64,000 nt of DNA, from assembly GCF_025024155.1 (NCBI RefSeq), contig NW_026251721.1, positions 186,001 through 250,000 of the forward strand. The letters run 5' to 3'. A program made the position numbers and the translations under genes. Origin of the DNA: Gamsiella multidivaricata (Eukaryota; Mortierellomycota; Mortierellomycetes; Mortierellales; Mortierellaceae). Shown piece by piece: positions 48,801 through 60,811 of this stretch; position 1 is the stretch's first letter, and every line of letters starts with the position of its first letter. The notes beneath the pieces were generated by a model that ran no database searches, had not been told where the DNA came from, and saw nothing but the letters and a program-made list of their open reading frames with translations.

Positions 48801-50869
48801 ATGTATAGAATCACTCCTCAGCTGTCAGAAAAGATCAAGCACTTTGCGACCTTCCCCCAGACAGGTGTCTCATTAAGACAGATGGTTATGTTCGGTAAAG
48901 AACAACAACCAACACCACCACTGCCTAGTGCTTATGCACTTTGTTCTTGTCGTCGCTCTTTAACTTATTTTCTGCATGCGCTTTTTATTTTTATTTTTTT
49001 GGGTTCGCTTCTAGGTCAGAACCCAACTCAGGGAACACTCTTCAAGGCCAGCCAATTCTTGTCGGAGGAGCTACCCATCCGTCTCGCTCATAGGGTAAAG
49101 GAACTGGAGAATCTGCCCTACAATCTCAGCGACATGCCCTCGATCATCCGTGTCAAGAACTGGTATGCCCAGTCCTTCCAGGTACAGTCCCACAGGTGGA
49201 GTCACTTCAAGATTTCCTGTCGTGCTCCTGCTCTCACTCGACTGACCGATCATTTTTATTTTCTTTGTCCGTGTGCAATACAGGACATCGTAGAGTTTCC
49301 TAGCAAGGAAATGACTCCTGTGCTAAAGGATATAACCCGCACCATGAACAAGCAGACTGACATGCAGACCCTTCCTGAGAATTCTCCCAATCTGGCTATG
49401 CCCAATGGCGGGAGTCAGAACGGTCGCAGGGCCGTGTCATTATCGCACAGGTATGATTCATTATTTTCGTGATGGATGAATATGATGCCAAGATGGGTAG
49501 CTGACCATTTCTTCGATTTAAAATTGGCGGTATTTTTTTAACAGATACCACAGCGCTATGGATGGAGCCGAGTGGCCTGTAGAGATGCACTCTTATAACG
49601 AAAAGTTTACAAGGATGATCGAGGCTGTGAAGCGCAGACATGACCCTGTCGTCACTACTGTCGGTAAGTCTGGTGCAGATGTCGACAAATCAGAGAGAAT
49701 CCCACTGTCCGGTGGCGCAACCTTACCTCGTCCGATCTTTAATTTTCATGGGGATCTTGGATGGGCTATAAACTATTGTGCTCACTCTTCTTTTTTTTTT
49801 TTTTTTTTTTTTCCTGTACTATACGATCGATCAATATAGCACAAGGCATTCTCGAGTTCAAACAGCAAAAGAATCTTCATATTGTTGACACAGATGTCCA
49901 GGCATTCTTGGACCGATTTTATATGTCGCGTATCGGTATCCGCATGCTGATCGGTACGTACACACTATCGCATTGAATGCAGGTCTCTCCCTCTTGTCAA
50001 ATTTAAACGATCGGACATGTATTAACCTAAACCCATAACTCTTAAATGTAGGCCAACACATTGCCCTAAACAAAGGACCCTCCCGCAAGGACTATGTAGG
50101 CATCATTTGCACAAGAACCAACTTGGCGGACATGGCACAGGAGGCAATTGACAATGCGAAATTCATCTGCGAGGACTATTACGGACTTTTCCGAGGACCG
50201 GAGGTTCATTTGCATTGCAAAAAGGACCTTGAGTTCATGTATGTGCCCTCTCACTTGAGCCACATGCTGTTTGAGCTGCTCAAGAATTCTCTGCGAGCTG
50301 TAGTGGAGCAATACGGAACAGAGTGCGACGAATACCCACCCATCAAATTGATTGTGGCGCAAGGAAAGGAGGTACGATGTTCTTTTCGGCTTCTTTTCTT
50401 GGACGCATCAAAAATGTGTATTAATCAGAAAGGCCCTAACACACATACGCTACTCTTGTTCTTTATAGGATATTGCGATCAAGATCTCAGATGAGGGCGG
50501 TGGAATCCCCAGGAGTGGTGTTCCGCTGGTGTGGACATACATGTATACTACTGCACCTTCACAGCATCTGGATCCGACTTTTGACAAGTCTGACTTTAAG
50601 GCTCCCATGGCCGGATTCGGATACGGTCTCCCCATCAGTAGACTGTACGCAAGATATTTCGGTGGCGACCTGAAGCTGATCTCCATGGAAGGGTATGTAG
50701 CCCTCAATGATCCGTTTATCTGCGCATCTCTATTGTCAATGAGGGGAGGGATCACCTGTAATATATTATACTAAGTCCCCAAATGCCATTCTGCTCTGTC
50801 GATAGATATGGTACGGATGTGTATCTCCACTTGAACAGGATCTCCAACAGTGACGAGCCCCTGCCTTAA
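48801..50869 (+). CDS. Mitochondrial protein kinase of the PDK/BCKDK family
   Basis: Eight exons (48801-48894, 49015-49181, 49284-49450, 49545-49663, 49840-49953, 50052-50371, 50469-50692, 50806-50869) total 1269 bases and 422 residues. The family phosphorylates and inactivates pyruvate or branched-chain ketoacid dehydrogenase in the mitochondrial matrix. The N-terminal helical domain carries SLRQMVMFG and [20 protein letters not shown]. The GHKL ATP-binding domain has the N-box in [16 protein letters not shown], the G1 box [10 protein letters not shown], and [20 protein letters not shown] with the final [10 protein letters not shown]. No strong cleavable presequence is visible. I cannot tell pyruvate from branched-chain specificity; the length and spacing fit yeast Pkp1/Pkp2-like proteins. 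One intron contains a T run of about 22. Confidence 0.92.
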
Positions 50870-51143
50870 ATACCATTCATGGGGCTCAATTGCTTCAACT
50901 ACAGCTAGATACAATTATGATATCCACAAGAATGATAAACAGTTGGGTTGATCTGTGGAACGGAATCGTTGGATGGCAACCTTCCAGTCACATATTTGCA
51001 GTAAACAATGTGGCTTTTGAAAATGCATCCTCCGGGCTTCAAGCTTGAACGCAGCTCCACCCATTACCCCCATTACCATATTACCCTGTTCTTGTTTGTT
51101 AATCGTCCCAGCCCAAGAGAAACCTACAGACCCGACAACCGCC

Positions 51144-52230
51144 ATGCTTCAGAGAGTTTCTGCTTTCAGGCCAACCCGCCTGGCCAACCATGTCAACCGA
51201 TGTAAGATTTGCAAAACAAGGACCGACCACTGTTTCTGGCCAGGAGAGCAAGGCGAATTGGCACGGGAGTGCTCCTGAGAAGGCATGAGACCGAGCGCAG
51301 GGCATCAGCCGAGAAAGCAACTATTGTACCAATGACCATGGAAACCCTTATCGTCGCTCTCAATATATAGGCATCAACTACGAAACTCGGGCTTATCTTT
51401 CAAACACCAGCATCTCAGCGACTTTGGATGACTCTGCCAGAGTCAATGCGGTTTATCAGCGTCTCGGTGTTGATCTGTCAGATCCTACACTCATGGCCCA
51501 GGCGATCACTCACAAGTCATTTGCTCATGGAAGCCTCCCCACCAACGAAAGGCTGGGTTACCTGGGTAATTGAAAAAAACTAGGAACTAGGAACATCGTT
51601 CATGGATCGCTCGTATTATATATAACTATATATATATATCTGTTGAAGGAGTGAACCAAGGCACAGGACGAGTTGCTTGCAAGCGAAAGACAGCCCGTGT
51701 AAAACCGGATCGATATTAATTGCGATCTTGCTCTTTTTGTTTTCACACGCGGACTTATTAGGACGCACATTCTTGGAGCTGCATGTTACAGAACAGAAAT
51801 GGGATACAGTAAAGTCGAACAAGACCTTGAGAGCCACAGTCTCACATGCACTTGCATCTGAAAAGCTGGCCAAGCTTGCACGATCTATGGGCGTAGATGA
51901 GGTCATGCGTTGGAAGTCGCCTTCGGTAAGGACACGGACGACAGAGAAGTAGGGGCGGAACTCTGTCTCTTTAGCCGTCGTAGACTTTTTTTTGGGACGA
52001 AAAAGACAGCGATGTAGTTTTGAGTAAGCGTGAATGGAATCTGACTAAAATGTATGGCGGGATTTCTTTTCCTTTTTCTTTTTCTTTGTCCTTAGTCATC
52101 GCCGGGCGCAAAAGTAGGAGAGGATACGGTGCTGGCACATACGATGGAGGCGATTGTCGGGGCAGTGTACCACGACAAGGGCTCGAAGGCAGCAAAGGAA
52201 TTTGTCACCAAGCATATTTACACGTACTAG
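51144..52230 (+). CDS. MRPL15: Mitochondrial large ribosomal subunit protein mL57 (RNase III fold)
   Basis: Four exons (51144-51201, 51371-51565, 51762-51925, 52096-52230) sum to 552 bases and 183 residues. The short N-terminus is a mitochondrial-type leader (MLQRVSAFRPTRLANHVNR). The rest is an RNase III-like helical fold: VNAVYQRLGVDLSDPTLMAQ, AITHKSFAHGS, NERLGYLG, then TVSHALASEKLAKLARSMGV and GEDTVLAHTMEAIVGAVYHD. In active RNase III the corresponding signature is NERLEFLGDA; here Glu and the following Asp are lost, consistent with the structural ribosomal protein mL57 (yeast Mrpl15) rather than a nuclease. Introns are all GT-AG. The product is a component of the mitoribosome large subunit. 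Confidence 0.85.
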
Positions 52231-52910
52231 CACGGTCTAGGAGAATCGACATCCAGGAACAGGAGATGTTAGCATCTAAATAATAAAAAAAAGAGGGAGA
52301 AATGCTTGTGCTACACGTCCTTTCGGAAGTTTATTACGACAAGAAGGGCTTTCCTTCAGAGGAGAGATTGACAACAGAACATGGGTATGCAAAGATGTGC
52401 GGGGCGTGAATGACACTGCTCTCCTGTGGTCAGTGCATGCCCCATCTGATTCCTCTGTTGAGCTAGGGCTGCCCATTGTGACTACAGAAAAAAAAAATCC
52501 GCTCGGCGGATACCTTTGTATCGGACAAGGCAGATATGGCGATTTCACTTTAGGATGCACATGTACCTTACGAATAAGCCCTCTGGGACTCTCTTCGCGT
52601 GCCTCTTCTTCCTAGATTGGCGCGAGTCGAACAGGGGTAGGGCGAACAGTCATGACATGCACATGTACTGTACATGAATGTTTGTGCAGCACCAAACAAG
52701 AACACCATCAACCAGATGCGAAAGTGTTCACGGTCCCTCCACCAGTCGGACACGGAGGATACAGACTTACAAATGGTGTTTACAGTTGTATTGGCTGCTT
52801 TGGAATGATGCATCCAACTGTTCATTCGTTCTCCTCCACACTTTACCCTTGTGGGTAAAAAACACAAAATTGTCTGCAAGTGAGCTGTTTGGCATGGAGA
52901 CGGAATTTTC

Positions 52911-52962
<52 letters not shown>

Positions 52963-52979
52963 CGTTGTTGTCGTTGTTA
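52911..52979. repeat. GTT trinucleotide microsatellite
   Basis: About 20 near-perfect tandem GTT units, with two GTC variants at the end. It lies far from coding sequence. Confidence 0.9.
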
Positions 52980-54428
52980 TGCATCATGTTGCCAATCGTC
53001 AGCGCGGGTCCTCTCTCTCTCTCTCTTTCTCTATAGCGAAGTCCAATTGACAATGACACCGAAAAAAAAAAAAAAAAAAAGATCCACAATATGTTGGAGA
53101 GGGCGTAAGATGCCTGGGAGAATGCTTTCTGTGCAAATTAAACTGACAGTTGCTTCACCGGGCGCCTTTGTTTCCACTTCTCCCACCTCTCCCACCTTTT
53201 CTCTCACGCGCACACATAGTTTTTGCTACTAATATATTGCGACGGGTCTGCCAGCGACTAGCAAAGACAAGAACGACATGAGTGCTTGAATAGACCCCTG
53301 TATGACCAGAGTAGTCCACCGTAGCTCCCTGCTCTTCTTGTGTTTCTTTTCGTTCATACTTTCTGTGAGCGAAAATGGGAAGGAGAACAGGGACTAGAGT
53401 ACAGGTGCAGGGAATATGACTAATGACCATAGGATTTCAAATTGTTCCTGCTGGACAACATGTTGTGTCCGCCGCATATGAGTTTACTGGTGCCATAATG
53501 AAGCTGGTTGAATAATTAGGCATATGCAATTGTATGCGGGATGGGGTAACAAAAACGAACGACAGAGCAGACAGACTGGCAGATAGGCAGAAGACAGGAG
53601 ACACAAAGATGAAAGAGACAAACATGAGAGCCGCGAGTGGATTGTGGACAGATGGATTTGTTGTTGTAGGCCGTAGTAGAAACAGCGGCAGTTGGAGTGT
53701 TTGTGTTGTGTGTCTGAATCCGCCCTTGCTGCAGATGTTGTTGATTGGAATGTTTGTGTTACGAGCATTTCCCTCGTCGTCTGTACCTGCATTCATTCAC
53801 TGCAGCATTTGCATTTACATTTGCCCACTAATGCATCTCCCGCACTCGTTTCGTTCTTAGTCTATCCACACTGTAAAATAATTAAAGAGCGGACAAAACT
53901 ACAGCTCCCGTTCCGCCGCGAAGAAGGGCGATGGCGCATGGAGCTGTTATTTGTTCGGCTGTGTTATGGTCGTCAATGTTGTTATTGCTCTTCCTGTTCG
54001 GTGTCTGTGTTGCTTTAAAGAAGAATGAACAGGCAAACGAGTTGTTCCTTTGAAGGATACAGAACAGGCCACTTTTTTTTATTGTTGTCTTGTAGCGGTC
54101 TCCTTCCACTCCACAGACATTTCCTACGGCGTGTCTGTACTCTCGGTTGGTAGGCCGAGACCATAATAGCGAATGAAAACAAACTTCCTACCCCACCTTT
54201 GCCAGTGAGGACATGCGACGCTGATAGACCAACAATAACAATCTCTGCTGCATGTCCCTGCCCCTGCCCATGCTCTCCAGATGTTCGATCATTCTGTACA
54301 GCACATCATGTCTGGTCTGGTCTGCCGATAACTGAGGGACACAACATACATTGCACGCCTCAAATCTCTCGCCCCTGAGCAAATAAACATAGCATGTCGA
54401 TACGATGTGCCGCAGACGATCGTATGCA

Positions 54429-54435
54429 TATAAAA
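54429..54435 (+). promoter_or_regulatory. TATA box of the DUF3712-like gene
   Basis: A perfect TATAAAA lies 126 bases before the ATG at 54561, followed by a CT-rich leader. It is the clearest TATA element in the window and fits a strongly expressed secreted protein. Confidence 0.6.
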
Positions 54436-54560
54436 GAAGCACAAGTCCCCACCCCGTCTGTTTCTGTTTCCTCAGATTCCAGATCTCTCACAAACTCACG
54501 CTCACGCCTTTATCCTTCTCCCTCTTCTCTCTCCCCTCCTCCTCTCCTCCTAAAAAGAAA

Positions 54561-56370
54561 ATGAAGTTCTCCTTGAAAGCTGTCGCCCTGGGTGCCTTGA
54601 GTGCTTTGTTGGCCACCGCAGCTGTTGCTGCACCTATCGAGAAGCGCGATGCTGCCTCTGATCGTATCGCTGCCTGCTTTGTCGGGTAAACCATCTACGA
54701 CCAGAACCATCTTCCCCCGGTACTTGCTGACCGTCGCGGATAACATAACTGATATCTCTACGTCCACTGCTCGTTCTCGTGCTTAGCCTCATCTTCACTG
54801 GTGCCTGGCCAGGTAGCTGTCAAGCAGCTATTGCTGTAAGATACCGGCCCTTCGTGTGTGCTTGACCTCAACGTGTTATAGTAGATTAATCATCCTCCTA
54901 ATTCATATCTTTGTTCATAACTCATTCAATCTATAGGTCGACGTCGGTTTGATTCGCTCCATCGCTCTCGACCAGATGTCGATCGACTTCACACCCGCAA
55001 ACGCATGGGCGCCCCTCACGTCATCCAGCAGTATCACTGCTACCATGCTCTCCATCCCCGGTATCACCCTCCCTATCGACAGCATTAGTCAGCACATCAT
55101 TATTGCCGTAGGTGAAACTACTCCTGCTGTGTTGCTGCTGTTCACATCATATCCTGCTGCATTTTTAAACAGTTTCATTTCTCGGCTCTAATAGGATAAC
55201 GGAGTGCAGATCGGTAACATCGATACGCCCTGGACCGGCGCCAGCGTCAGCGGCTCTACGCTGAAGACTTCGTATCCATCATCCGCCCTTAATGTCTTCT
55301 CGAGCTCGCACGCCGCCTTCTCCGGCTTCATTAGCGCGCTCTCAACCAGTGCGTCACATCCTTCCACGCTCCAGGGTACAGTTGACGCCAAGCTGAACCT
55401 CGGTATCTTTGGCCACCTAACCATCTCCGGCATCGGTTTCAAGTCCTCGGTCCCCTTCTCTGGCTTGAACAACCTGCAAGGAATGAAGTACATCTACTTG
55501 ATCGATACTAACTTTGACACGCCCGGATTCATCACCTTGACCTCAATCATCAACATCGTGAACCCCAGCAGCCTGAGCCTCAAGCTCGGCAACGTTGCCT
55601 TCAGCACCAGCACCTCCGGCGGCGTCGTCGGTACCTCGACCGTTAAGAACCTGTCCTTGGTTCCCGGCAACAACTACGTCCTCTCAACCACCGCCCTAGA
55701 CACCTCCAAGGCCGCTGCGACTGACTTCCTGAACGACCTCACTGTTAAGGACGTCACCCTCATCCTCTCGGGCTACAACGCGACCTCAACCAATCCAGCC
55801 TTGAACGCTGGTCTTGCTGCACTGAAGAGCAACCTGGTCGTGCCCTCTAACTTTGCCGGTACGACCGTGTCCCAGCCCCCATACAAGAACTGGTCCCTGA
55901 AGATCTTGCCCACAACAGGCACGGACTTCCAGGCCCAGGTCACTGCTACCTTCCAGTCCCCTTACTACGGATACCCTGTCCAGATGGTCCTTGCCGCGGA
56001 TGAGTACCAGGATAACTATGCCGCTGTTGACGGCATCTCATCCCAGACCAACATGATGCGTTTGTTCACGTTCGAGAACACCTTGACCTTCTCGGTCTCG
56101 GGTACCGGTTCCGCCACTGTCACCTTCAACGTTGCCATCCCTGGTCCCTTCCAAGCTAGTCAAAAGGCTAACTGGCAAGCGTTGGTTACCTACGGTTCCT
56201 CCAAGGGTTATATCCCCGTCCAGCTGTCATGGATCGCTAACATCATTGTGAACAACGATGGCATCAACCGCTACGTCGACTGGGGTAATTCCGGCACGCT
56301 TCTGCCTGATATTAACATTGCTGTTGGCTCGGACTTTGCTTCCATCCTCAAGGCCTTCCCCGCCGCGTAA
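54561..56370 (+). CDS. Secreted DUF3712-like fungal protein
   Basis: Four exons (54561-54685, 54787-54835, 54937-55107, 55195-56370) total 1521 bases and 506 residues. The N-terminus is a signal peptide (MKFSLKAVALGALSALLATA) with a Kex2-like KR site after PIEK. The mature part is beta-rich and repeats a pattern of hydrophobic strands with Ser/Thr/Gly/Asn turns: ITLTSIINIVNPSSLSLKLG followed by NVAFSTSTSGGVVGTSTVKN and LSLVPGNNYVLSTTALDTSK. This resembles the LEA2-like, fungus-only DUF3712 domain of surface and secreted proteins. A further beta-rich domain follows (about 290-500), ending AVGSDFASILKAFPAA without a GPI signal. Codon use is strongly biased to C-ending codons, which suggests high expression. 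The molecular role of the family is unknown. Confidence 0.8.
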
Positions 56371-56530
56371 AAGCATCATGAAAGGCGCCATCTCTTCAGA
56401 TGCGTTCGTATTTCATACAACGAGATGTTAATAATAAAACAATAGCAGCAGGCTGTTACAAAAATGCGACTATTTTGTTTTTTATAAAGGAAGAATGGCT
56501 GATGCAATTCTTAGTCTATTTAGATGGTAT

Positions 56531-58710
56531 CTATGGCTCGCTTACTGTTTTTCCTGAAGATGCTGAAGGTCCACGCCAAAAAAGAACGCGGTTCATGCCT
56601 TCAAAGTTTAACCATGTAGTCTCAATCTCAGGATGGAGCGTTGACAACCAAGTAACAAAATCGCTGTACGATGTCACCGGTCGCGTCAAGGGGTCCTCGT
56701 CCTCTTCAAGTATGCATTCCTTTGTCATTGAGTCTACCGTCTCGGACTTTGCAGGATGCCGAGGCAATCGGCGGTGCGGATTATCTCGCCCAAAGACGCA
56801 GCAAGGGATGACAGCAAATGGCTTCCCTACCTTGAACGCTGCCCTCACGATCGGTTCGGTTGCCTGATCTGGATGAAGTCCAATGAGGATGGAAGCCCCG
56901 CTCATTAAATCTTGATGGGTTATCAAGAACTGATCATCTAGCATAGCCTGTATCCGTGCTGGTTCTGTTCCTTGAAGAGGGCGCGTCAATATTGTAGGAA
57001 TAAAATCGCCAAGTCCCTCCAGCTCCTCTCCTTCATCCGGTTCCTGTTCCTCTGGATCCTCAATGCCCTTCTGGAGCAAACACTCGTCCTCCATCATCAG
57101 CCCCGTAGTATTTGCCTCGGTTCCATCGTCTGCTGTATTTTCTGTTGGTATCGACATTGGGGCGGGTTTGTTCTTGATCACAAACTTGTGTAGCCATTTG
57201 CGCTGCCACTTGCGCATGCCCTTTCCCGGACGAGGCTCGATGATGGTCGACTGGATCCCTTGTCTGGTCTGTAGTTCCCAGGACAGATCCCCTCGTCCTC
57301 CGGCAATGTCAAGTACGCCCGATCCAGAGTTCAGAGCGTCGCGACTGAAAGTCTTGACGAGCCATTGAGCGAAATAGAGAGCTCGTTCGCGATGCTGGTT
57401 CTTGGTGGTCTTTTGATGTGGATCTGAAGCATGGTGGGAGATCTGCCGCTTGGCTCGGATGCGCTGTTGTGTCAGAGATCGTAGTGTATACATATCAGTA
57501 ATCCAGAACGACATTGGGTTTTTTTTTAAAAAAAAAAAAAAAAAAAAAAGCTGAAACACTTGTTTTTTACCTCTTCGACCCATCTTCGTCTCTCGGCCTT
57601 GAGTTTCACAGGGTCAGTCTCATGCCAAAAGAGACATATATCCTTGTTGCACTTGCCTGAATTCAACCAGAACTTACAATGCGGCTGTGACGGATCGCCT
57701 CTCTGCTGTTTCTTGGCCGTCACTCTTAGCTCCTGTCCTACTACAAGTCCTGATACATCAGCGTCCACCTCCGCACTTTTCCTTTTTCTGCTTTGTTTCA
57801 TGGTGCTGTTCTGATCCTGCTCCTTTTTGGACGTGGCATGAGTGACGGACGATCCTGGGTTCGGCTCGAATGTCTCCTCGCCCTGCCAGAGCTCCAAAAT
57901 CTCAAAGTCTAGACAATGTAGGATTGCAGTCCATTGCGAATGTTGAACGTCGCCGTCGCTGTTGTCGTCATGGCCACGGTTCCGCTGTGAGAGTTCAATG
58001 TCACCGTTGACCTCGACTACGGAGCCCAGCTGAACTTTTCTCCATAGATCGTCAATCTCCTTTAGTGAGTGGACAGGGTAGCGCGCAATGACTTCTATCC
58101 TCAGAACTGATTTGTCGTGAGAATGTCCGTCCTCTTGAAGTTGGTCTTGATGCTGCTGTTGTCGCGTTTGTTGATGTTCCTGGCCATCTGCAGAGCCATG
58201 ATGTGGTGACTCAATGCCCTCCCATACGCTAAGCTTGAACCCGTCTTCTATGCTGCCGGAAGTTCCACCACTAACGGCTATTGTTCCTCCTGATGTAATT
58301 GAGGATGCTGATGTATTGCAATCCTTATTAAATGATCCATCTTCGCTGATTAAACTCCTCTTGCGGCGTACAAGTGAAACATCCAGGAAGAACAGTTTCC
58401 GCGATAGTTTCCGTTTGTGGATGATGCGCCCTTGTATATAGTACTTCCGCTGCGGTTGAAACGGCAGTCTAGTAGGCTGTTGACCGGAAGAAAAAGTTGC
58501 TGGTCTTGTGTTCTGTGGCGGTGTTGACTCCACTGTAGGAACAGGCGGTGATCCTTGGGGAGTGCTTCCTGTGGTACCGATTATTGACTCATTGTAAACA
58601 GGAATATCTTGGTTGATGGCTGCTGGGCCTTCGCGAATCAGTTTTTGAAGCAACGAGGCATCGACTTGAATAGGAGTTGACATGATCTGATCAAGATAAC
58701 GCAAAGGCAC
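56531..58710 (-). CDS. OB-fold, CCCH zinc finger and methyltransferase fusion
   Basis: Two exons, 58710-57571 and 57463-56531, join in phase 0 (GAG then GTAAAA; CAG then CGC) to give 690 residues; an ATG ten codons in (58681-58683) is an alternative start. The N-terminal half contains an OB-fold-like nucleic-acid domain (KYYIQGRIIHKRKLSRKLFF, later IEVIARYPVHSLKEIDDLWR), split by a Ser/Gly/Gln-rich insert. A CCCH finger follows (HCKFWLNSGKCNKDICLFWH, three Cys and one His). Exon 2 encodes an AdoMet-dependent methyltransferase-like fold: VLDIAGGRGDLSWELQ as motif I and FAVIPCCVFGRDNPHRRLP as a catalytic-type loop. The architecture suggests an RNA methyltransferase. The precise substrate is unknown. 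The intron carries an A/T run next to the donor, so an unspliced reading would end in poly-Phe. Confidence 0.78.
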
Positions 58711-59078
58711 AGCTGCACCCTAAATGTCTTACCAACCTCGTTTGCCGCAATTAGGTTTACCTGTCCACAACAGGCCGACTCCATATATCAGACAGTCGCC
58801 AACAAGCCACATTCCTCCGCAATCATATCAGTGCGTTAAAAGCTGAAGACTGAGTGTTACAGAAAAGGTATCTTCTCCATCCCCTCCATGGCTGTCGACC
58901 TCCTCCCCCTTGCAGGCAAAGGAGTTTTTTTTTATTATTAACATAAATCCCCTCCCCCTTGCAGGCAAAGGGTCCCAGGTGGCCTCAGAAAGTACTCAAA
59001 GGTTGTCTATCCTGCTCACGTGATTTAGTAAATGAGATATATAAAGGATATTTTAGAGTTTCAGCGTGTCAAGCAAAT
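58711..59078. other. Upstream flank with a 20-base direct repeat
   Basis: The promoter side of the methyltransferase gene. CTCCCCCTTGCAGGCAAAGG occurs at 58903-58922 and again at 58952-58971, separated by a T/A-rich spacer. No gene. Confidence 0.6.
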
Positions 59079-59151
59079 GGTTTCGTGTTGTAATTGGTTA
59101 GCAATCAAGACTCTGAATCTTGCAATCCGAGTTCGAGTCTCGGCGAGACCT
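59079..59151 (+). tRNA. tRNA-Gln (anticodon CUG), no intron
   Basis: A complete cloverleaf folds by eye: acceptor GGTTTCG with CGAGACC (one G-T pair), D arm TTGT/GCAA with GGTTA-type loop, anticodon stem CAAGA/TCTTG with loop CTCTGAA (anticodon CTG, glutamine), and T arm CCGAG/CTCGG with loop TTCGAGT. The discriminator base is T. CCA is not encoded, as expected in eukaryotes. A TTTT run just downstream (59153-59156) fits RNA polymerase III termination. A-box (near TTGTAATTGG) and B-box (GTTCGAGTC) promoters are internal. Confidence 0.93.
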
Positions 59152-60811
59152 CTTTTGATCTTTTGAACAGAAAAATAAGTGCCTCTTGTTATCTGAAAGC
59201 GCGAGAAGACAAAACACTTGGTGCATTTGCCGATGATAAAGGCGACCTGAGCGTAAACCACACACCCTCTCGAACACAAGAAAGATATTACTTGGGTTAT
59301 AACCCGATTTTCAGGACATGCGAACATGCGAATTACATGGATTTCCTGTGGGAATTGACTTGAATGCTCAACGTGGCAAATTGATTTCCGCATGGGTTGT
59401 CAAATAAAGCTGACAACCCAGGTTGCCGAGTAGATTATTCCTACAAACTTGATTGCCTATACCCACCAAAACGTGGTTGGTGCGTGCTCGGGACATGGTC
59501 ATGCTTTACTCCGTTATCAACATGGTAGACTCTGTCATGCACCCACAGGATTCTTTATCAAACTGACACGAGCATGCAGGACGATCAGGGCGGACACCTG
59601 TCCTATTGTCGGTCAGGATCACGTTCATCACGAAGCGTGCCATACATAGCCTATATGGAACAATGACCCTTGCGTACAATAGTTCTGCACAATGAAAAAC
59701 AAAATAAATGAGTGCTAAGGGATATAAATATCCATTTTATTTGAGGGATTGCTCAGATGTTAGATCAGCTGGCAATGTACTGTACATCTTGAAAAGAAAA
59801 GAAATAAGAGGGAGGCAGGGGCAAGAGCAACTTCAAGAATAGGGGATAGGACCTGTTGTGGTCGTGGACTATATGGAGTATGGACTTTGGATTATGGCCT
59901 AGTTCTCGTGGCCATGTCCATGTATGCATGGACAGACTACATGCAATCAGATGTAAATATAGTCTATTAGAGAACTTGTTGTCCACCCGATTGAAGCACA
60001 TGGGAAAAATATATGTGTGCAGAGTGCAGACAGATCCTTTCTCCAGGGACAAGGACAAGAACAGAGGCAGGGACAGGAACAGGAACAAGAACAGAGACAG
60101 GTACAGGCACAGGTACAGGCATCTGAGGCCAATGCAGCGTAGATTGTCAATTATCAGTTAGAGAGATGGTTGCACAAAGAGTTCGATTTGACAGCAAAAA
60201 TGCCTCAAATGAGGATATTTATTTGTGTAGCGTGTGTATCCTTGATAAGAATGGCCATAAAAATTTGTTCGTCTTTCTCCGAAGAGCTAGAAAAGAGCGC
60301 CGAAGAAGAGGGAGAAATAATAATCCCTCAGTTAAAAGTCTCCTCCTTCTCCGCCTTTCTTCTCTTCCTTCTTCTTCTTTTGCTTCTCTCTCCTCTTTGT
60401 CTTCGCCACTTCGTTTGTTCCGCGCCTTCTCAACCACATTGTTTTCCCACTACCAGTCTTTTCCCTCCGTATAGCATGTTGGGTCACAAAGAATAACACC
60501 ACGCCCCCTTTTCACTCCACAGTCTTGATCACTTCCAACTCGATCAACCCTTCGGACAAACTGAATCCCTATTCAACTTTCCACTTTGACTTTATACTCC
60601 ACTCCACTCTACTCCACTCCACTCTACTCCACTCCACTCTACTCTACTCTTTTTGTTGTCTTGTCTTTTGTTTTTTTAGAAGCATCCCAACTGTATCAAC
60701 ATATAGACACTTTATTTTTTGTATCACTGCTTTCTTGCTGCTTTGCCCATTTTGTACATTCATACCCATTGCCACATTAGTTCATTCACCTGTATTCTAT
60801 TCACCTTCATC
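59152..60811. other. Intergenic with hexamer and CTCCA repeats
   Basis: No protein gene is recognised. It contains a tract of ACAGGN hexamers at about 60053-60122 and TCCACTCCACTC-type pentamer repeats at about 60597-60650. The latter part is CT-rich and forms the leader of the kinase gene. Confidence 0.5.

Larger units (their letters stand above)
52231..54560. other. 2.3-kb intergenic stretch with microsatellites
   Basis: No gene recognised. It contains a GTT trinucleotide run (52911-52979), a CT run (53013-53030), a poly-A of about 18 (53063-53081) and many short low-complexity tracts. The last 130 bases form the promoter and leader of the secreted DUF3712-like gene. Frames here read as poly-Asn or poly-Cys over repeats and are not credible. 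Confidence 0.5.

Noticed and set aside
52568..53232. Long frames with poly-Asn or poly-Cys
   Set aside because: They exist only because the GTT microsatellite is open in several frames.
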